A DNA stretch of 64,000 nucleotides, from positions 1-64,000 of the forward strand of contig BNHL01000001.1 of NCBI GenBank assembly GCA_015472025.1. Direction: 5' to 3'. This DNA comes from Cytophagales bacterium WSM2-2. GTDB taxonomy: Bacteria; Bacteroidota; Bacteroidia; Cytophagales; Cyclobacteriaceae. Shown here piece by piece: positions 19,192-28,134 of the stretch. The notes beneath the pieces were generated by a model that saw only the letters and a program-made list of their open reading frames with translations, was not told the origin of the DNA and searched no databases. Made by a program: the position numbers and the translations under genes. Every line of letters begins with the position of its first letter. The stretch's first letter is position 1.

Positions 19192-19853
19192 GCAAATAAT
19201 TTCTCCTTATAATGACTGATATAGTCAGGCAGTTTTTTTCTACGGTATTGCATGATAAACCTTGGGTGTGGAAGCGGGACAATCTCCTCGAAGAAATTGT
19301 ATCGCTCGTTCAATTTTTTGAGAAATTTATAATTATCACCTTCTCCGAGGCAGTAGCAAATCTTTTTGTTCAAACCCCAGCCAAGTTGTTCATTCAGGCA
19401 TTCTATCATAAAGGGCTCAAGTACTTCGGGCAATCCAATGACATCATAATAATTAAGATTCTTCCCATTCTTGATGAACCCCAATGGAGAAATGGCGCTA
19501 AAATAAAATCTCCTGTAAAATTTTTCAGGACCACCACACGCATCAATCATTTGATAAATGAAATCGGCAGACAATTCACGTTTTTTTTGCAAGTCATTTT
19601 CGAAGCCCAGCTCCTCAAGCTTCACCGGATCCGTAAAAGGAATCCCAGTTATTCCACCGCCAAAGCGCCCCGGATTGATTCCAAGGATAACCGTTCTCTC
19701 TTCATCGTCACTATAGAATTTTTTATAAAACTGTTCACAAAGGGCTGCCGCTATTTTATCCTGATAGGGATTCATTACTTCGACATGCTTTGGCAAATTC
19801 GCTTCAAGTTTCAATGCACTTTGAAACGCAAGAATTTTTCCAGCTAGTATCAT
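19188..19853 (-). CDS. SMUG2-type uracil-DNA glycosylase family protein
   Basis: The protein has 221 aa. The motif GINPGRFGGGITGIPFTDP (about residues 57-75) is the uracil-DNA glycosylase motif 1 in the SMUG2 (DUF4918) form, and LPHPRF near residue 195 corresponds to motif 2, which inserts into the DNA minor groove. Members remove uracil and related deaminated bases in base-excision repair. Its ATG overlaps the stop of the patatin-like gene by 4 bases (ATGA), so the two are co-translated. It ends 27 bases before the smpB promoter. Confidence 0.87.
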   Translation of the reverse strand: MILAGKILAFQSALKLEANLPKHVEVMNPYQDKIAAALCEQFYKKFYSDDEERTVILGINPGRFGGGITGIPFTDPVKLEELGFENDLQKKRELSADFIYQMIDACGGPEKFYRRFYFSAISPLGFIKNGKNLNYYDVIGLPEVLEPFMIECLNEQLGWGLNKKICYCLGEGDNYKFLKKLNERYNFFEEIVPLPHPRFIMQYRRKKLPDYISHYKEKLFA

Positions 19854-22117
19854 TTTAAAAGATCGACTAGTTTCTTGATCTGTTGCTGATTGCGTTCAGA
19901 TTGAATATTGTTAATCACGCCTTCTTTTTCGCGGGTGGTCAGACGCCAGCTCAGTGAGGCACGGGCATTATTTTGCCTGATGCTGTCCATCTTTTGCAAG
20001 ATAGAAACATAGTTCTCAGCCTGGTATTGTATATCGATTCGATGAATTGGCGCCTTCAGCCAGCTGTGTGCCTCGCCAATCAGTAAATCGCTGGTGATGT
20101 CCTGAAAGTTTTCGAAATTATTATAGACACTGCTTATCGGTTGGGTAAGGTCGTCAACAATTGTCGATCCGGTGGCCGGACTTATGTCTCTCACTTTGGG
20201 AGAATCACGAATAGAGATGAAAATCACACCGGAAGTATTTTCGCTGATCCAATCTTTGAATGCATATGAAAAACGAACGGCATCGGAGAGCCCGAAATTG
20301 TCTGAGATTCCCGCATCCATAATCTGAATTCTCGGATCCGTAGGTAGCGATGTGTTTGGTGTAATGTAAGGGAATGTAGCGCTCATGCGCAGTGCTGAAA
20401 GAAATCTAAGCTGAGCTGCACCATGATCATGAAAGAACCGCTGAAAATCTATTCCGCTGATCTTAGAGCTGTTGTAGCCTTTTTCGATCTCATAATTCAT
20501 AAATGATACCGGGCGTGAAGCGATATATATCTTTCGACCATCGTTGATCACCGTGGGCGTAAGGATAGCCAGCGGAATTATCCCTTGCTTCTCATGACGA
20601 GCATAATCCGTTATTGGCTTGTCCATTAAGTGAAGTGTAATCCTGTTTAGCTGATCTTCGAATGTATAGGCCCGGTCACGCTCATAGTCAATTCCGGCAT
20701 ACTTGAATTTTGTAAAGCCGACAAAGAGGTCATTAGCAAGCAAACTGAAAATGAGTGGATTAAGATTATCACTGGAAATATTATGACGGTGAACTGCTGA
20801 ATAGGGTGCGATTGCCTCACCCAGGTATTTCCTTAGTTTCAGTTCACGAAAATAACTCGCCCCAATCAGACCTCCCGAAGCCCCTGTAATCAGGACAGAG
20901 TTTTCCATCAACTTTCCTTGTGTTACACTGTCGCAATATTGCAGTGAATTGAGGGTCCACAAAGCCGCACGTTTACCTCCACCACTCACGCAGAGGAAAA
21001 CCATTTTTGGTTTTTCAGTGAATTTATTTCGCCAATTATTCAGCTGGACCAAAGTAGCCTGCCGGTCCTGTTCCATCGCTGCGCTGTCTGCTTGCTTGGT
21101 GAGCGTCTCCATAGTGTAAGGCGCAGGTGCTTCCTGATAATCAAGTCCGAAGGCTTCGTATTTTTTTGTGAAATAATCTTCTCCTACAAGATAGTTGATC
21201 CCTAAAAAGACCATTAAACCCATCGTGGCGCTCCACTCGCCAAACCAATAAGCAAAAGCTCCAAAGACCATTACGAAAATGGTGAGGAAAATCATAAAAC
21301 TAGCAGCCGCAGGTAGTTGAAACGCAGGAGAGTCTTTGAAAAAACCGAGAATAAGTACGAAAGTAAAAATCAATACTTCAATGATGATAAGGTTAAAGTG
21401 GTTTTGGTCGAACACCTGAATGACCGTGGCTTTATCGTAGAAAGAAGTATCCTCCACTTTGTTCACCCGAAGCTTACTATCAAGGTAATAGTCTACGCGT
21501 ACCTGTTTCTTCCGGGCGATGTCCAGTTTTTTCAATGCGCTGGCACGAGTTACCTGCACATTCTGCTTGATCTTTTCATCAATCTGACAAACCAGGTATT
21601 TAAAAATATCTTTATTGGTGAACCGAAAGTAAACTGAGAACAGGAAAGTCATGAGCAAGTACCCGGTCGCAAAACCAAAAACATAAATGAAAATTTCGCC
21701 TGCAGAACTATTCTCATTGTTTATCTGAAAAGCAATGACTTCGTAAAGGTAGAAGCACAAAAACAACATCGGCATCACACTGTTGTTGATCACAAATTTA
21801 CGGAATGGCCGGGGCAGCGTGCCTACGAATGAAAATCGATGGCCGTCAGAAATATAGCAGGTGATGTGGAATGCCATGCTGAATCCGGCCGTCAGTGCAC
21901 CCATGATTAAAAAACTGGTGAAGCCTACTTCATTCAGGTATTCCGGATCGAGAAATAAGTACGGAATGCCAAGGTACTTACCAAAATTCCCTGTGATCAT
22001 CGCAAACAAAATAATCCAGCAAAGGACTAAAACGATGTTGCGCCTGATGTTATTGAGAAAAAGTTGTACCGGGAACGAATAGAGAACCTTAGGGAGTAAC
22101 AAATAAAGCTTACGCAT
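19850..22117 (-). CDS. Membrane-anchored patatin-like phospholipase
   Basis: The protein has 755 aa. The first ~330 residues contain about eight hydrophobic segments with a cytoplasmic-looking loop rich in Lys. The C-terminal ~400 residues are patatin-like: the oxyanion stretch VSGGGKRAAL, the nucleophile elbow GASGG, and the catalytic Asp in MDAGISDNFG. Such enzymes cleave acyl chains from phospholipids. The ATG at 22117 starts MRKLYLLLPK; a GTG two codons upstream (22123) is an alternative. It is the first gene before the SMUG2 glycosylase, with a 4-base overlap, and is divergent from the helicase. Substrate unknown. Confidence 0.85.
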   Translation of the reverse strand: MRKLYLLLPKVLYSFPVQLFLNNIRRNIVLVLCWIILFAMITGNFGKYLGIPYLFLDPEYLNEVGFTSFLIMGALTAGFSMAFHITCYISDGHRFSFVGTLPRPFRKFVINNSVMPMLFLCFYLYEVIAFQINNENSSAGEIFIYVFGFATGYLLMTFLFSVYFRFTNKDIFKYLVCQIDEKIKQNVQVTRASALKKLDIARKKQVRVDYYLDSKLRVNKVEDTSFYDKATVIQVFDQNHFNLIIIEVLIFTFVLILGFFKDSPAFQLPAAASFMIFLTIFVMVFGAFAYWFGEWSATMGLMVFLGINYLVGEDYFTKKYEAFGLDYQEAPAPYTMETLTKQADSAAMEQDRQATLVQLNNWRNKFTEKPKMVFLCVSGGGKRAALWTLNSLQYCDSVTQGKLMENSVLITGASGGLIGASYFRELKLRKYLGEAIAPYSAVHRHNISSDNLNPLIFSLLANDLFVGFTKFKYAGIDYERDRAYTFEDQLNRITLHLMDKPITDYARHEKQGIIPLAILTPTVINDGRKIYIASRPVSFMNYEIEKGYNSSKISGIDFQRFFHDHGAAQLRFLSALRMSATFPYITPNTSLPTDPRIQIMDAGISDNFGLSDAVRFSYAFKDWISENTSGVIFISIRDSPKVRDISPATGSTIVDDLTQPISSVYNNFENFQDITSDLLIGEAHSWLKAPIHRIDIQYQAENYVSILQKMDSIRQNNARASLSWRLTTREKEGVINNIQSERNQQQIKKLVDLLK

Positions 22118-22200
22118 AGACACAATTCCTGATCAAGTTAGGGATTTTTAAGAGAAATGTTTTTGGAAGTAATTCTGCTAACTTCGAATTTTCGAAACCA

Positions 22201-25200
22201 CTGGAAAAGCTTTTTCAAATCTATCGGTCGTCTGCCGGGTCAGGCAAAACCCGCACACTGGCTAAAGAATACCTGAAGCTCGCCTTGCGCTTCCGGTCGG
22301 ATTACTTCAAGCACATTCTCGCTGTCACCTTTACTAACAAAAGTACGCAGGAAATGAAAGACCGCATCATGCTCTATCTTGATGCGTTCGCCAGTGGAAA
22401 ACCAAATGAGCTGGCTTCAGAATTACAAACTGAGTTGGGCCTGGATGCTCCAACATTTCAAAATTATTCACGCGATGTTCAGGCTGAGATACTGCACAAC
22501 TATCACCAGTTCTCCATCAGTACCATCGATGCATTCTTCCAAAAAGTAATCCGGGCTTTTACGCGCGAAGCAGGAATACTGGGTGACTACCAACTGGAGG
22601 TGGAGAATGACGATGTCATGGAACAGGTTATCAGCAACCTCATTGGTGAGTTGGGCGCTGACGATCAACTGACGAACTGGGTTGTAGAACTGGCATTGCA
22701 AAACCTGGAGAACGATCGCTCCTGGGATATGCGCAGCAGTCTGGCTGCTTTTTCCAATGAGATCTTCCGCGAGGAATTTCGAAGTGTTGAAGAAGAAAGT
22801 TCAAAGTTCCAGACGAAGAACTTCTTTCCTGGCACACTGAAGGTGTTGAGGGAAAAGAAGTACGAATTTGTCAATCTCATTCGAAGCCGGATCGTAAAAC
22901 TGCTGCGAGACATTCATGCAGCCGGCTTTCATTCAGATGACTTCAAATACAGTGGCGGTGTTCACAATTTCCTGGAAAAATTTAAAGACCTGAATTCTGT
23001 TAAAGACTTCAATGATAAAGAGAAAGGATCACGCCCCGATAACGAATATCAGGTTTCAAAAAACTGGCCGGTCAAAGATCACCCGCGAACGAAAGAAATG
23101 ATCTCATTGGCCGACTCAAAATGGATTGCTCAGCTAAATGAAATCCTGGAGTTCCGCAAGAAAAATTTCCAGGTCGCCCTGTCGGCTGAACTGGCGCTGG
23201 ACAATTTTTATGCTTTCGGTTTACTTACCGACATCTCACGAAAACTGGGAGAATACAAAAAAGATAACAACCTGATGCTGTTGGCCGATGCCCCTCAATT
23301 CCTCAACGGTATCATCCGCGACAGCGATACGCCTTTCATTTATGAGAAGTCAGGTTCGTTCTATAGGAATTTTCTGATCGATGAATTTCAAGATACTTCA
23401 GGACTGCAATGGAAAAACTTCCAACCACTTCTCACCAACAGCCTTGATAGCGGCTACCGCAGTCTGATTGTAGGTGATGTGAAACAGGCCGTGTACCGGT
23501 GGCGGGGTGGTGACCAGCGACTGCTTACTCAGGCGAAAGACGCAATTGGAAAAGGCAGGGTCCAGGAAGAATCATTGACCAATAATTTCAGAAGTGCGCA
23601 AGGCATCGTGGCATTCAACAATGAGCTGTTTAAAGTCGCCTCTGAAATTGCCTCTCTCGAAACTGGATTATCGCTTTCGTCTAACGAATATGCAGATGTG
23701 GAACAAAAGCCTGTCAAGAGTGAAGAGGGTTTCGTTCACGTAAAATTTCTAGCAGATGAATTCGATGCCCGTTGGAATGACATCGCGATGGAGCAAACCG
23801 TTTTGCAAATTGAGGAGATGCAAAGTCGTGGTGTAAAAGCCCAGGATATTGCCTTGCTGGTGCGCAGAAATGATGAAGGTGAGAGGATCATATCGTTTTT
23901 ACTGGAACATAAGAACTCCGACAAGGCGAAACCTGACTGTAAATATGATGTAGTCTCCAGTGAGTCGTTACGTATTGACAGTGCGGCTTCAGTTAATCTT
24001 CTGGTTGCAGTATTGACTTACCTGCTAAACCCGCAAGATGACATTGCAAGGGCTCAGTTGGCATACGAATACGCCCGACAGCAAGAAGAAGACAAAGCAC
24101 TCAGTGATATCTTTGCAGACTCGCATTTTCTTACTATTGAAAACATCCTGCCTGCTGAGTTTGCCCGGCGAAAAATCTCTTTAAGGAAGCTCCCGTTGTT
24201 CGAACTTACAGAGACACTGATTGAACTATTCGAACTGAATAAGAACGTGGGTGAAATTCCTTACCTCCTCGCCTTCCAGGATTTGGTATTGGAGTTTGCC
24301 TATCGTGAACGGAACGACATTGGCGCTTTCCTCACCTGGTGGAGCGACAACAAACACAAAAAATCTATCGTTGCCCCGGCTGCAGCCGATGCCATGCAAC
24401 TCTTCACCGTCCACAAGGCGAAAGGGCTGCAGTTCAAATTTGTTATTATTCCGTTTTGCGCCTGGGGAATAGATCATGAGTCTATCCGTCCCAACCTTTG
24501 GGTAAAGTCAGTAAATTCAATTTTTAAAGACATTGGTTATTTGCCGGTACGCTATTCCAGCACGCTGAAAGAATCTCTTTTTGCCGATGACTATACCGAA
24601 GAGCATTCGCGCATTTTCCTCGACAATTTTAATTTGCTGTACGTTGCATTGACCAGAGCCGAAAAAGGCCTTGTTGTGTTTGCACCTGATACTTCGGTAC
24701 CAAGAATTTTCAAAGCTTCTGTAGCACAGATTATTTATGAAGCTTTGGAGCGTTCTACGGAATTCTCAAAGTCCTGGGATGCAAAGTCTAAAACATTTAC
24801 GCTGGGTTCAATCGATAGTAAGGCTGAGACACTCTCAAGTACCGCCAAGACAACTTCTCTCATAAATTACAATACTACTTCGTGGCGGTCTAAGCTGGTC
24901 ATTAAACATTCGTCACAGGCTGTTGTGGAGACAATCGAGGATGAACAGCGCAAAAAAATAAATTACGGAATTTACCTCCATACAGCATTTGCACAGGTGC
25001 GGTTTTCCGAAGACATACCTAAAGCAATTGATCGTTTAGAGTCAGATGGGAGTATCAATGCCGGTGAAAAGCAAATATTGACTCAACGTGTTCAGGAGCT
25101 TTTGAAAAATCCACAAGTGGCTGACTGGTTTTCTCCGGAATGGGAAATCAGGAATGAAGTGCATTCGCTCCTGCCGGGAGGAAAAGAATACAGAATCGAC

Positions 25201-25425
25201 CGGCTTCTTCTCAAGGGCAAGCAGGCTGTTGTCATTGATTTTAAGACAGGAGAGCAACGTAAAGACGATCACAAGCAAATGAATGAGTATTGCACCATGC
25301 TTACTAAAATGGGATTCAATGCTGAAGGCTATTTGCTTTACTTGATGGATGGAGAGGTTGTGAATGTAGTACCTCCCAAACCTTCGGGCAAGAAAAACAA
25401 AAATCAACTGGGTTTGGATTTCTAA
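22201..25425 (+). CDS. AddA/RecB-like UvrD-family helicase-nuclease
   Basis: The protein has about 1070 aa. Walker A (SSAGSGKTRTLAKEYLKLAL) begins near 22228 and is followed by superfamily 1A helicase motifs: TFTNKSTQEMKDR (Ia), IDEFQDTSGLQW (II), GDVKQAVYRWRGGD (III), TVHKAKGLQFKFV (V) and LLYVALTRAEKGL (VI). The C-terminal ~120 residues form a PD-(D/E)XK nuclease (YRIDRLLLKGKQ, VIDFKTGEQ). This is the AddA-type engine of double-strand break resection. No ATG, GTG or TTG lies in frame between the stop at 22117 and 22285, which is beyond Walker A. I place the start at CTG 22201, but a frameshift or another non-standard start is possible. The protein ends in QLGLDF. A YkgJ-type gene follows 3 bases after the stop. 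Confidence 0.88.
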   Translation: MEKLFQIYRSSAGSGKTRTLAKEYLKLALRFRSDYFKHILAVTFTNKSTQEMKDRIMLYLDAFASGKPNELASELQTELGLDAPTFQNYSRDVQAEILHNYHQFSISTIDAFFQKVIRAFTREAGILGDYQLEVENDDVMEQVISNLIGELGADDQLTNWVVELALQNLENDRSWDMRSSLAAFSNEIFREEFRSVEEESSKFQTKNFFPGTLKVLREKKYEFVNLIRSRIVKLLRDIHAAGFHSDDFKYSGGVHNFLEKFKDLNSVKDFNDKEKGSRPDNEYQVSKNWPVKDHPRTKEMISLADSKWIAQLNEILEFRKKNFQVALSAELALDNFYAFGLLTDISRKLGEYKKDNNLMLLADAPQFLNGIIRDSDTPFIYEKSGSFYRNFLIDEFQDTSGLQWKNFQPLLTNSLDSGYRSLIVGDVKQAVYRWRGGDQRLLTQAKDAIGKGRVQEESLTNNFRSAQGIVAFNNELFKVASEIASLETGLSLSSNEYADVEQKPVKSEEGFVHVKFLADEFDARWNDIAMEQTVLQIEEMQSRGVKAQDIALLVRRNDEGERIISFLLEHKNSDKAKPDCKYDVVSSESLRIDSAASVNLLVAVLTYLLNPQDDIARAQLAYEYARQQEEDKALSDIFADSHFLTIENILPAEFARRKISLRKLPLFELTETLIELFELNKNVGEIPYLLAFQDLVLEFAYRERNDIGAFLTWWSDNKHKKSIVAPAAADAMQLFTVHKAKGLQFKFVIIPFCAWGIDHESIRPNLWVKSVNSIFKDIGYLPVRYSSTLKESLFADDYTEEHSRIFLDNFNLLYVALTRAEKGLVVFAPDTSVPRIFKASVAQIIYEALERSTEFSKSWDAKSKTFTLGSIDSKAETLSSTAKTTSLINYNTTSWRSKLVIKHSSQAVVETIEDEQRKKINYGIYLHTAFAQVRFSEDIPKAIDRLESDGSINAGEKQILTQRVQELLKNPQVADWFSPEWEIRNEVHSLLPGGKEYRIDRLLLKGKQAVVIDFKTGEQRKDDHKQMNEYCTMLTKMGFNAEGYLLYLMDGEVVNVVPPKPSGKKNKNQLGLDF

Positions 25426-25428
25426 GCA

Positions 25429-26001
25429 ATGGACTCACTTGAGGAAAAAGTAAAACGTGTAGAAGAGGTTTTTGAAAACCTTGATACTGCTATTTCAAAG
25501 TTTCAATCCTGGTCAACACTGCACTGCGAATTTGGCTGTGGCAAATGTTGCTTTAAACCGGATATCGAGGCAACGATTTTGGAATTTCTTCCCTTCGCAC
25601 TCCATCTCCATAAAAATAACGCGGCTGAGGAATGGCTGGAACGCCTTCGACAAAGTCATTCCGAGGTATGCTTGATCCTTCACCCGCACCAATCCGGAGC
25701 AGGACTGTGTTCAGAATACCGACACCGGGGCTTAATCTGTCGTCTATTCGGTTACTCTGCGCGTACAAACAAATACGGTCAACGCGAGTTAGTCACGTGC
25801 CAGATCATTAAAACAGGCCAGGCGGAAAAATTTGACGAAGCTGAAAAGAAAATTGGGGACGGAGAAGATGTGCCGGTAATGAACGAATACTATATGCAAC
25901 TGGCTTCCATTGATTTTGAAATGGCACGACAGTTTTATCCTATCAATGAAGCTATTCGCAAAGCCATCGAGACGGTTTTGCACTTTTACGCTTACCGGTA
26001 A
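25429..26001 (+). CDS. YkgJ-family cysteine-cluster protein
   Basis: The protein has 190 aa, cytoplasmic. The cluster CEFGCGKCC near residues 34-42, with further cysteines in GLCSEYRHRGLICRLFGYSA (~94-113), matches the YkgJ/UPF0153 zinc- or iron-sulfur-binding family. The function of the family is unclear. It lies 3 bases after the helicase-nuclease stop, so the two are almost certainly co-transcribed; AddA/AddB proteins can bind Fe-S clusters, but a link here is speculation. Confidence 0.85.
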   Translation: MDSLEEKVKRVEEVFENLDTAISKFQSWSTLHCEFGCGKCCFKPDIEATILEFLPFALHLHKNNAAEEWLERLRQSHSEVCLILHPHQSGAGLCSEYRHRGLICRLFGYSARTNKYGQRELVTCQIIKTGQAEKFDEAEKKIGDGEDVPVMNEYYMQLASIDFEMARQFYPINEAIRKAIETVLHFYAYR

Positions 26002-26013
26002 AAATCAAGAAAA

Positions 26014-26211
26014 TTAAAAAGATGCCCGGGAAGACAATTTCTGCAATGCCTTATGGATAACGGCTGCAGGTTTTACTTTCTTTTCAGGAACGACCTTCAG
26101 CACTTTTGTCTCGGCTGTGGAATCTTTGGCATAGACGGAGGTAATGATAATAACCGCTGCCACAAGGATGCCCAGTGCAATGATCAAATCTTTATGTGAT
26201 AGCCTTTTCAT
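26014..26211 (-). CDS. Small single-span membrane protein (65 aa)
   Basis: Basic start MKRLSHKDL, a membrane helix IIALGILVAAVIIITSVYA, then a Lys/Val/Pro-rich polar tail. I chose the ATG at 26211 because a promoter (26224-26252) ends 12 bases upstream; the frame stays open further upstream to 26334. It converges on the YkgJ gene, 12 bases away. No family recognised. Confidence 0.6.
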   Translation of the reverse strand: MKRLSHKDLIIALGILVAAVIIITSVYAKDSTAETKVLKVVPEKKVKPAAVIHKALQKLSSRASF

Positions 26212-26223
26212 CTGACGAGCAAC

Positions 26224-26252
26224 CAAATGTACCAACCGTGTGCCAAACTCAA
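26224..26252 (-). promoter_or_regulatory. Bacteroidota-type promoter for the 65-aa membrane protein
   Basis: On the minus strand, TTG (26252-26250), 18 bases, TACATTTG (26231-26224), 12 bases before the ATG at 26211. Confidence 0.45.
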
Positions 26253-26400
26253 AATCGACCATTGTGGGGTAAATTCGAGGGTTCTGCTTTCTATATGTCC
26301 GTTCTTGTACAGCATTCCTTATCGTTTCGTACAATTAGTACCTGTCGGAATGCTAAAAGTTACTTGTCAGCAATAAGAATTTTGATCCAGGCTATGAAAT

Positions 26401-26429
26401 AAAAAAGCCCATGCTGGGAAGCACAGGCC
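26401..26429 (-). terminator. Terminator of the 48-aa membrane protein gene
   Basis: On the minus strand a 9-bp stem GCCTGTGCT / AGCATGGGC (two G-U pairs) with loop TCCC is followed by TTTTTT. It lies about 25 bases after the stop at 26454. Confidence 0.65.
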
Positions 26430-26453
26430 TATATCTGAGTTTTTAAACAAATA

Positions 26454-26600
26454 TTAAAACGGGCGGTTGCTTTTTTCCTCTTTTTGGGTCTTCAGCGCAT
26501 CGGTATAGCTCATTCCGGCTACAAAACCGGCTATGATCGCAACGATTACAACGAACAGGTTAGCTCCATCGCCTACAATCTGAGTAAATATGAAATCCAT
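26454..26600 (-). CDS. Small single-span membrane protein (48 aa)
   Basis: ATG at 26600-26598, stop 26456-26454. A short N terminus (MDFIFTQIVGDGAN) precedes a membrane helix LFVVIVAIIAGFVAGM and a polar Lys/Glu tail (ALKTQKEEKSNRPF). A TATCTTTG -7 element lies 25 bases upstream and a good terminator downstream, so it looks like a complete independent transcription unit despite its size. No family recognised. Confidence 0.65.
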   Translation of the reverse strand: MDFIFTQIVGDGANLFVVIVAIIAGFVAGMSYTDALKTQKEEKSNRPF

Positions 26601-26625
26601 AGTTATTAGAACTTTATTACTGAGC

Positions 26626-26633
26626 CAAAGATA
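26626..26633 (-). promoter_or_regulatory. -7 element of the 48-aa membrane protein gene
   Basis: TATCTTTG on the minus strand is a perfect TAnnTTTG match, 25 bases before the ATG. No clear -33 TTG. Confidence 0.4.
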
Positions 26634-26669
26634 TAAGCCTTATTTGGATTCTTAAAAGGAATCTTGAAA

Positions 26670-26700
26670 AAAGAAGCTGCTCCTAGGGGGCAGCTTCTTT
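26670..26700 (-). terminator. Rho-independent terminator of the SusC-SusD operon
   Basis: An 11-bp perfect stem AAAGAAGCTGC / GCAGCTTCTTT with a 9-base loop; on the minus strand the run continues as T6. It lies 24 bases after the SusD stop. Confidence 0.85.
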
Positions 26701-26724
26701 CAATGGTGGATAACTCAACTTATT

Positions 26725-28125
26725 CTAGTAACCTACATTTTGTGACAGGTTGGGGTTCTCAATCCGTTCGCGCTGAGGGATAGGGAATATCAATTGCGGG
26801 GCATCCCACGACATTCCGGATACGGTGCTTTGCGTCCGCTTGGCATCGACTAGCCACTGTCCTTCAAAAGCTAATTCGAGCCGCCTTTCGTCAAGCACAT
26901 CCTGAAGAGCGACAGAAGTTAACGTAGGTATGCCGGCACGGCTTCTAATCCTGTTGATATCGTTAAGCGGAGTATCTCCCACTGAAGTATTGCCTCTCAG
27001 GTTGCATTCCGCACGTGTCAGGTACATTTCAGCCAGGCGAAGGATTTTCACATTACCGAACTGGTTATCAAACTTGTGAGTGTAAGAAAGGCCAAAGCCC
27101 GTGCCGTCATCTTCAAAAAATAACGTGCGCGTGTCGCCAGGGTAAAAGGTATCGATGAAATCCTGACTGATTTCGATGTCTCCCCTTCCTCCAAAATCGC
27201 CGGTAGCGTAGTATGTGTTCAAATTGTTTATTCCCTGCTGATCAGAGACCTGAACGGCAAAAATGTCCTCCGACTTATTGGTTATCCTTACAGGAGTTCC
27301 TTCATACGGGAATTCATCAGCGTAATTATTAACAAGCTCATATGCATTTGAACTAATGACTCTGTTGGCAGCTGCCAGCGCCAGATTATACAGACCCTGA
27401 ACAAGGTAAATCCTTGAAAGTTGAGCCGCGGCTGCACCTGTGGTGACAAAATAATAGGATTCACTGTTTGATATGGGCAATAATCGCTCTGCATCATTCA
27501 GGTCGCTGATGATTTGATCGTATACCGCCTTCACTGTACTGCGAGATGGATGTGCAATCGATTCACCATAGCTATGCGTTGGCACCAAGACCAATGGTAC
27601 TCCGGGATTTTTTGTTGGGTCACCGTCATTCCATGCACGTCCGTAGAGCTTTACTAATTCAAAATACATGGAAGCCCTTATAAATTTCGCTTCACCTTCT
27701 ACCCTATCCTTCGACAAGCTTTCGACAAGGCTCAGCGAATTGAGTACCTCGTTTGCCGTATTGATTGTGGCATAAGCATTTAACCATACGCGCGACACAA
27801 AAATGTTATCGATAGGAATCTCTTTGTTGGCCATTTGGCTCAACTCCTGAAATGTCCCGAAAAAATTAATGTCAGTTCCATTAATAATGTCGCTTGCCAA
27901 CAGATCAGAGTAAACATAAACTCCTCCACCATACAAGTTGGCTCCCCCCATATTGGAATAAGCCCCAATCAAAAGGCCTTTAACATCCTTTGAGGTCTTT
28001 ATCGCATCCAGCGAATTAACATTAATTGCGGGCTTGACATCCAAGTCTGATGCGCAAGAAACGAGAACAGCACCCACTATAATTGATCGTGTGATATTGA
28101 ATATATTCTTCATAAAGATTTTCAT
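26725..28125 (-). CDS. SusD/RagB-family nutrient-binding lipoprotein
   Basis: The protein has 466 aa. Lipoprotein signal peptide with lipobox VLVSC. Helical TPR-like SusD fold: VWLNAYATINTANEVLNSL, VEGEAKFIRASMYFELVKLYGRAW, and C-terminal LDERRLELAFEGQWLVDAKR. SusD proteins sit on the outer face of the outer membrane and lid the SusC pore. It follows SusC by 9 bases. The substrate cannot be read from the sequence, and no hydrolase or regulator belongs to the operon. A GTCGAAAG/TTCGACAAG tandem motif sits inside the coding region near 27710-27736. Confidence 0.93.
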   Translation of the reverse strand: MKIFMKNIFNITRSIIVGAVLVSCASDLDVKPAINVNSLDAIKTSKDVKGLLIGAYSNMGGANLYGGGVYVYSDLLASDIINGTDINFFGTFQELSQMANKEIPIDNIFVSRVWLNAYATINTANEVLNSLSLVESLSKDRVEGEAKFIRASMYFELVKLYGRAWNDGDPTKNPGVPLVLVPTHSYGESIAHPSRSTVKAVYDQIISDLNDAERLLPISNSESYYFVTTGAAAAQLSRIYLVQGLYNLALAAANRVISSNAYELVNNYADEFPYEGTPVRITNKSEDIFAVQVSDQQGINNLNTYYATGDFGGRGDIEISQDFIDTFYPGDTRTLFFEDDGTGFGLSYTHKFDNQFGNVKILRLAEMYLTRAECNLRGNTSVGDTPLNDINRIRSRAGIPTLTSVALQDVLDERRLELAFEGQWLVDAKRTQSTVSGMSWDAPQLIFPIPQRERIENPNLSQNVGY

Positions 28126-28134
28126 TTTAAGGAT

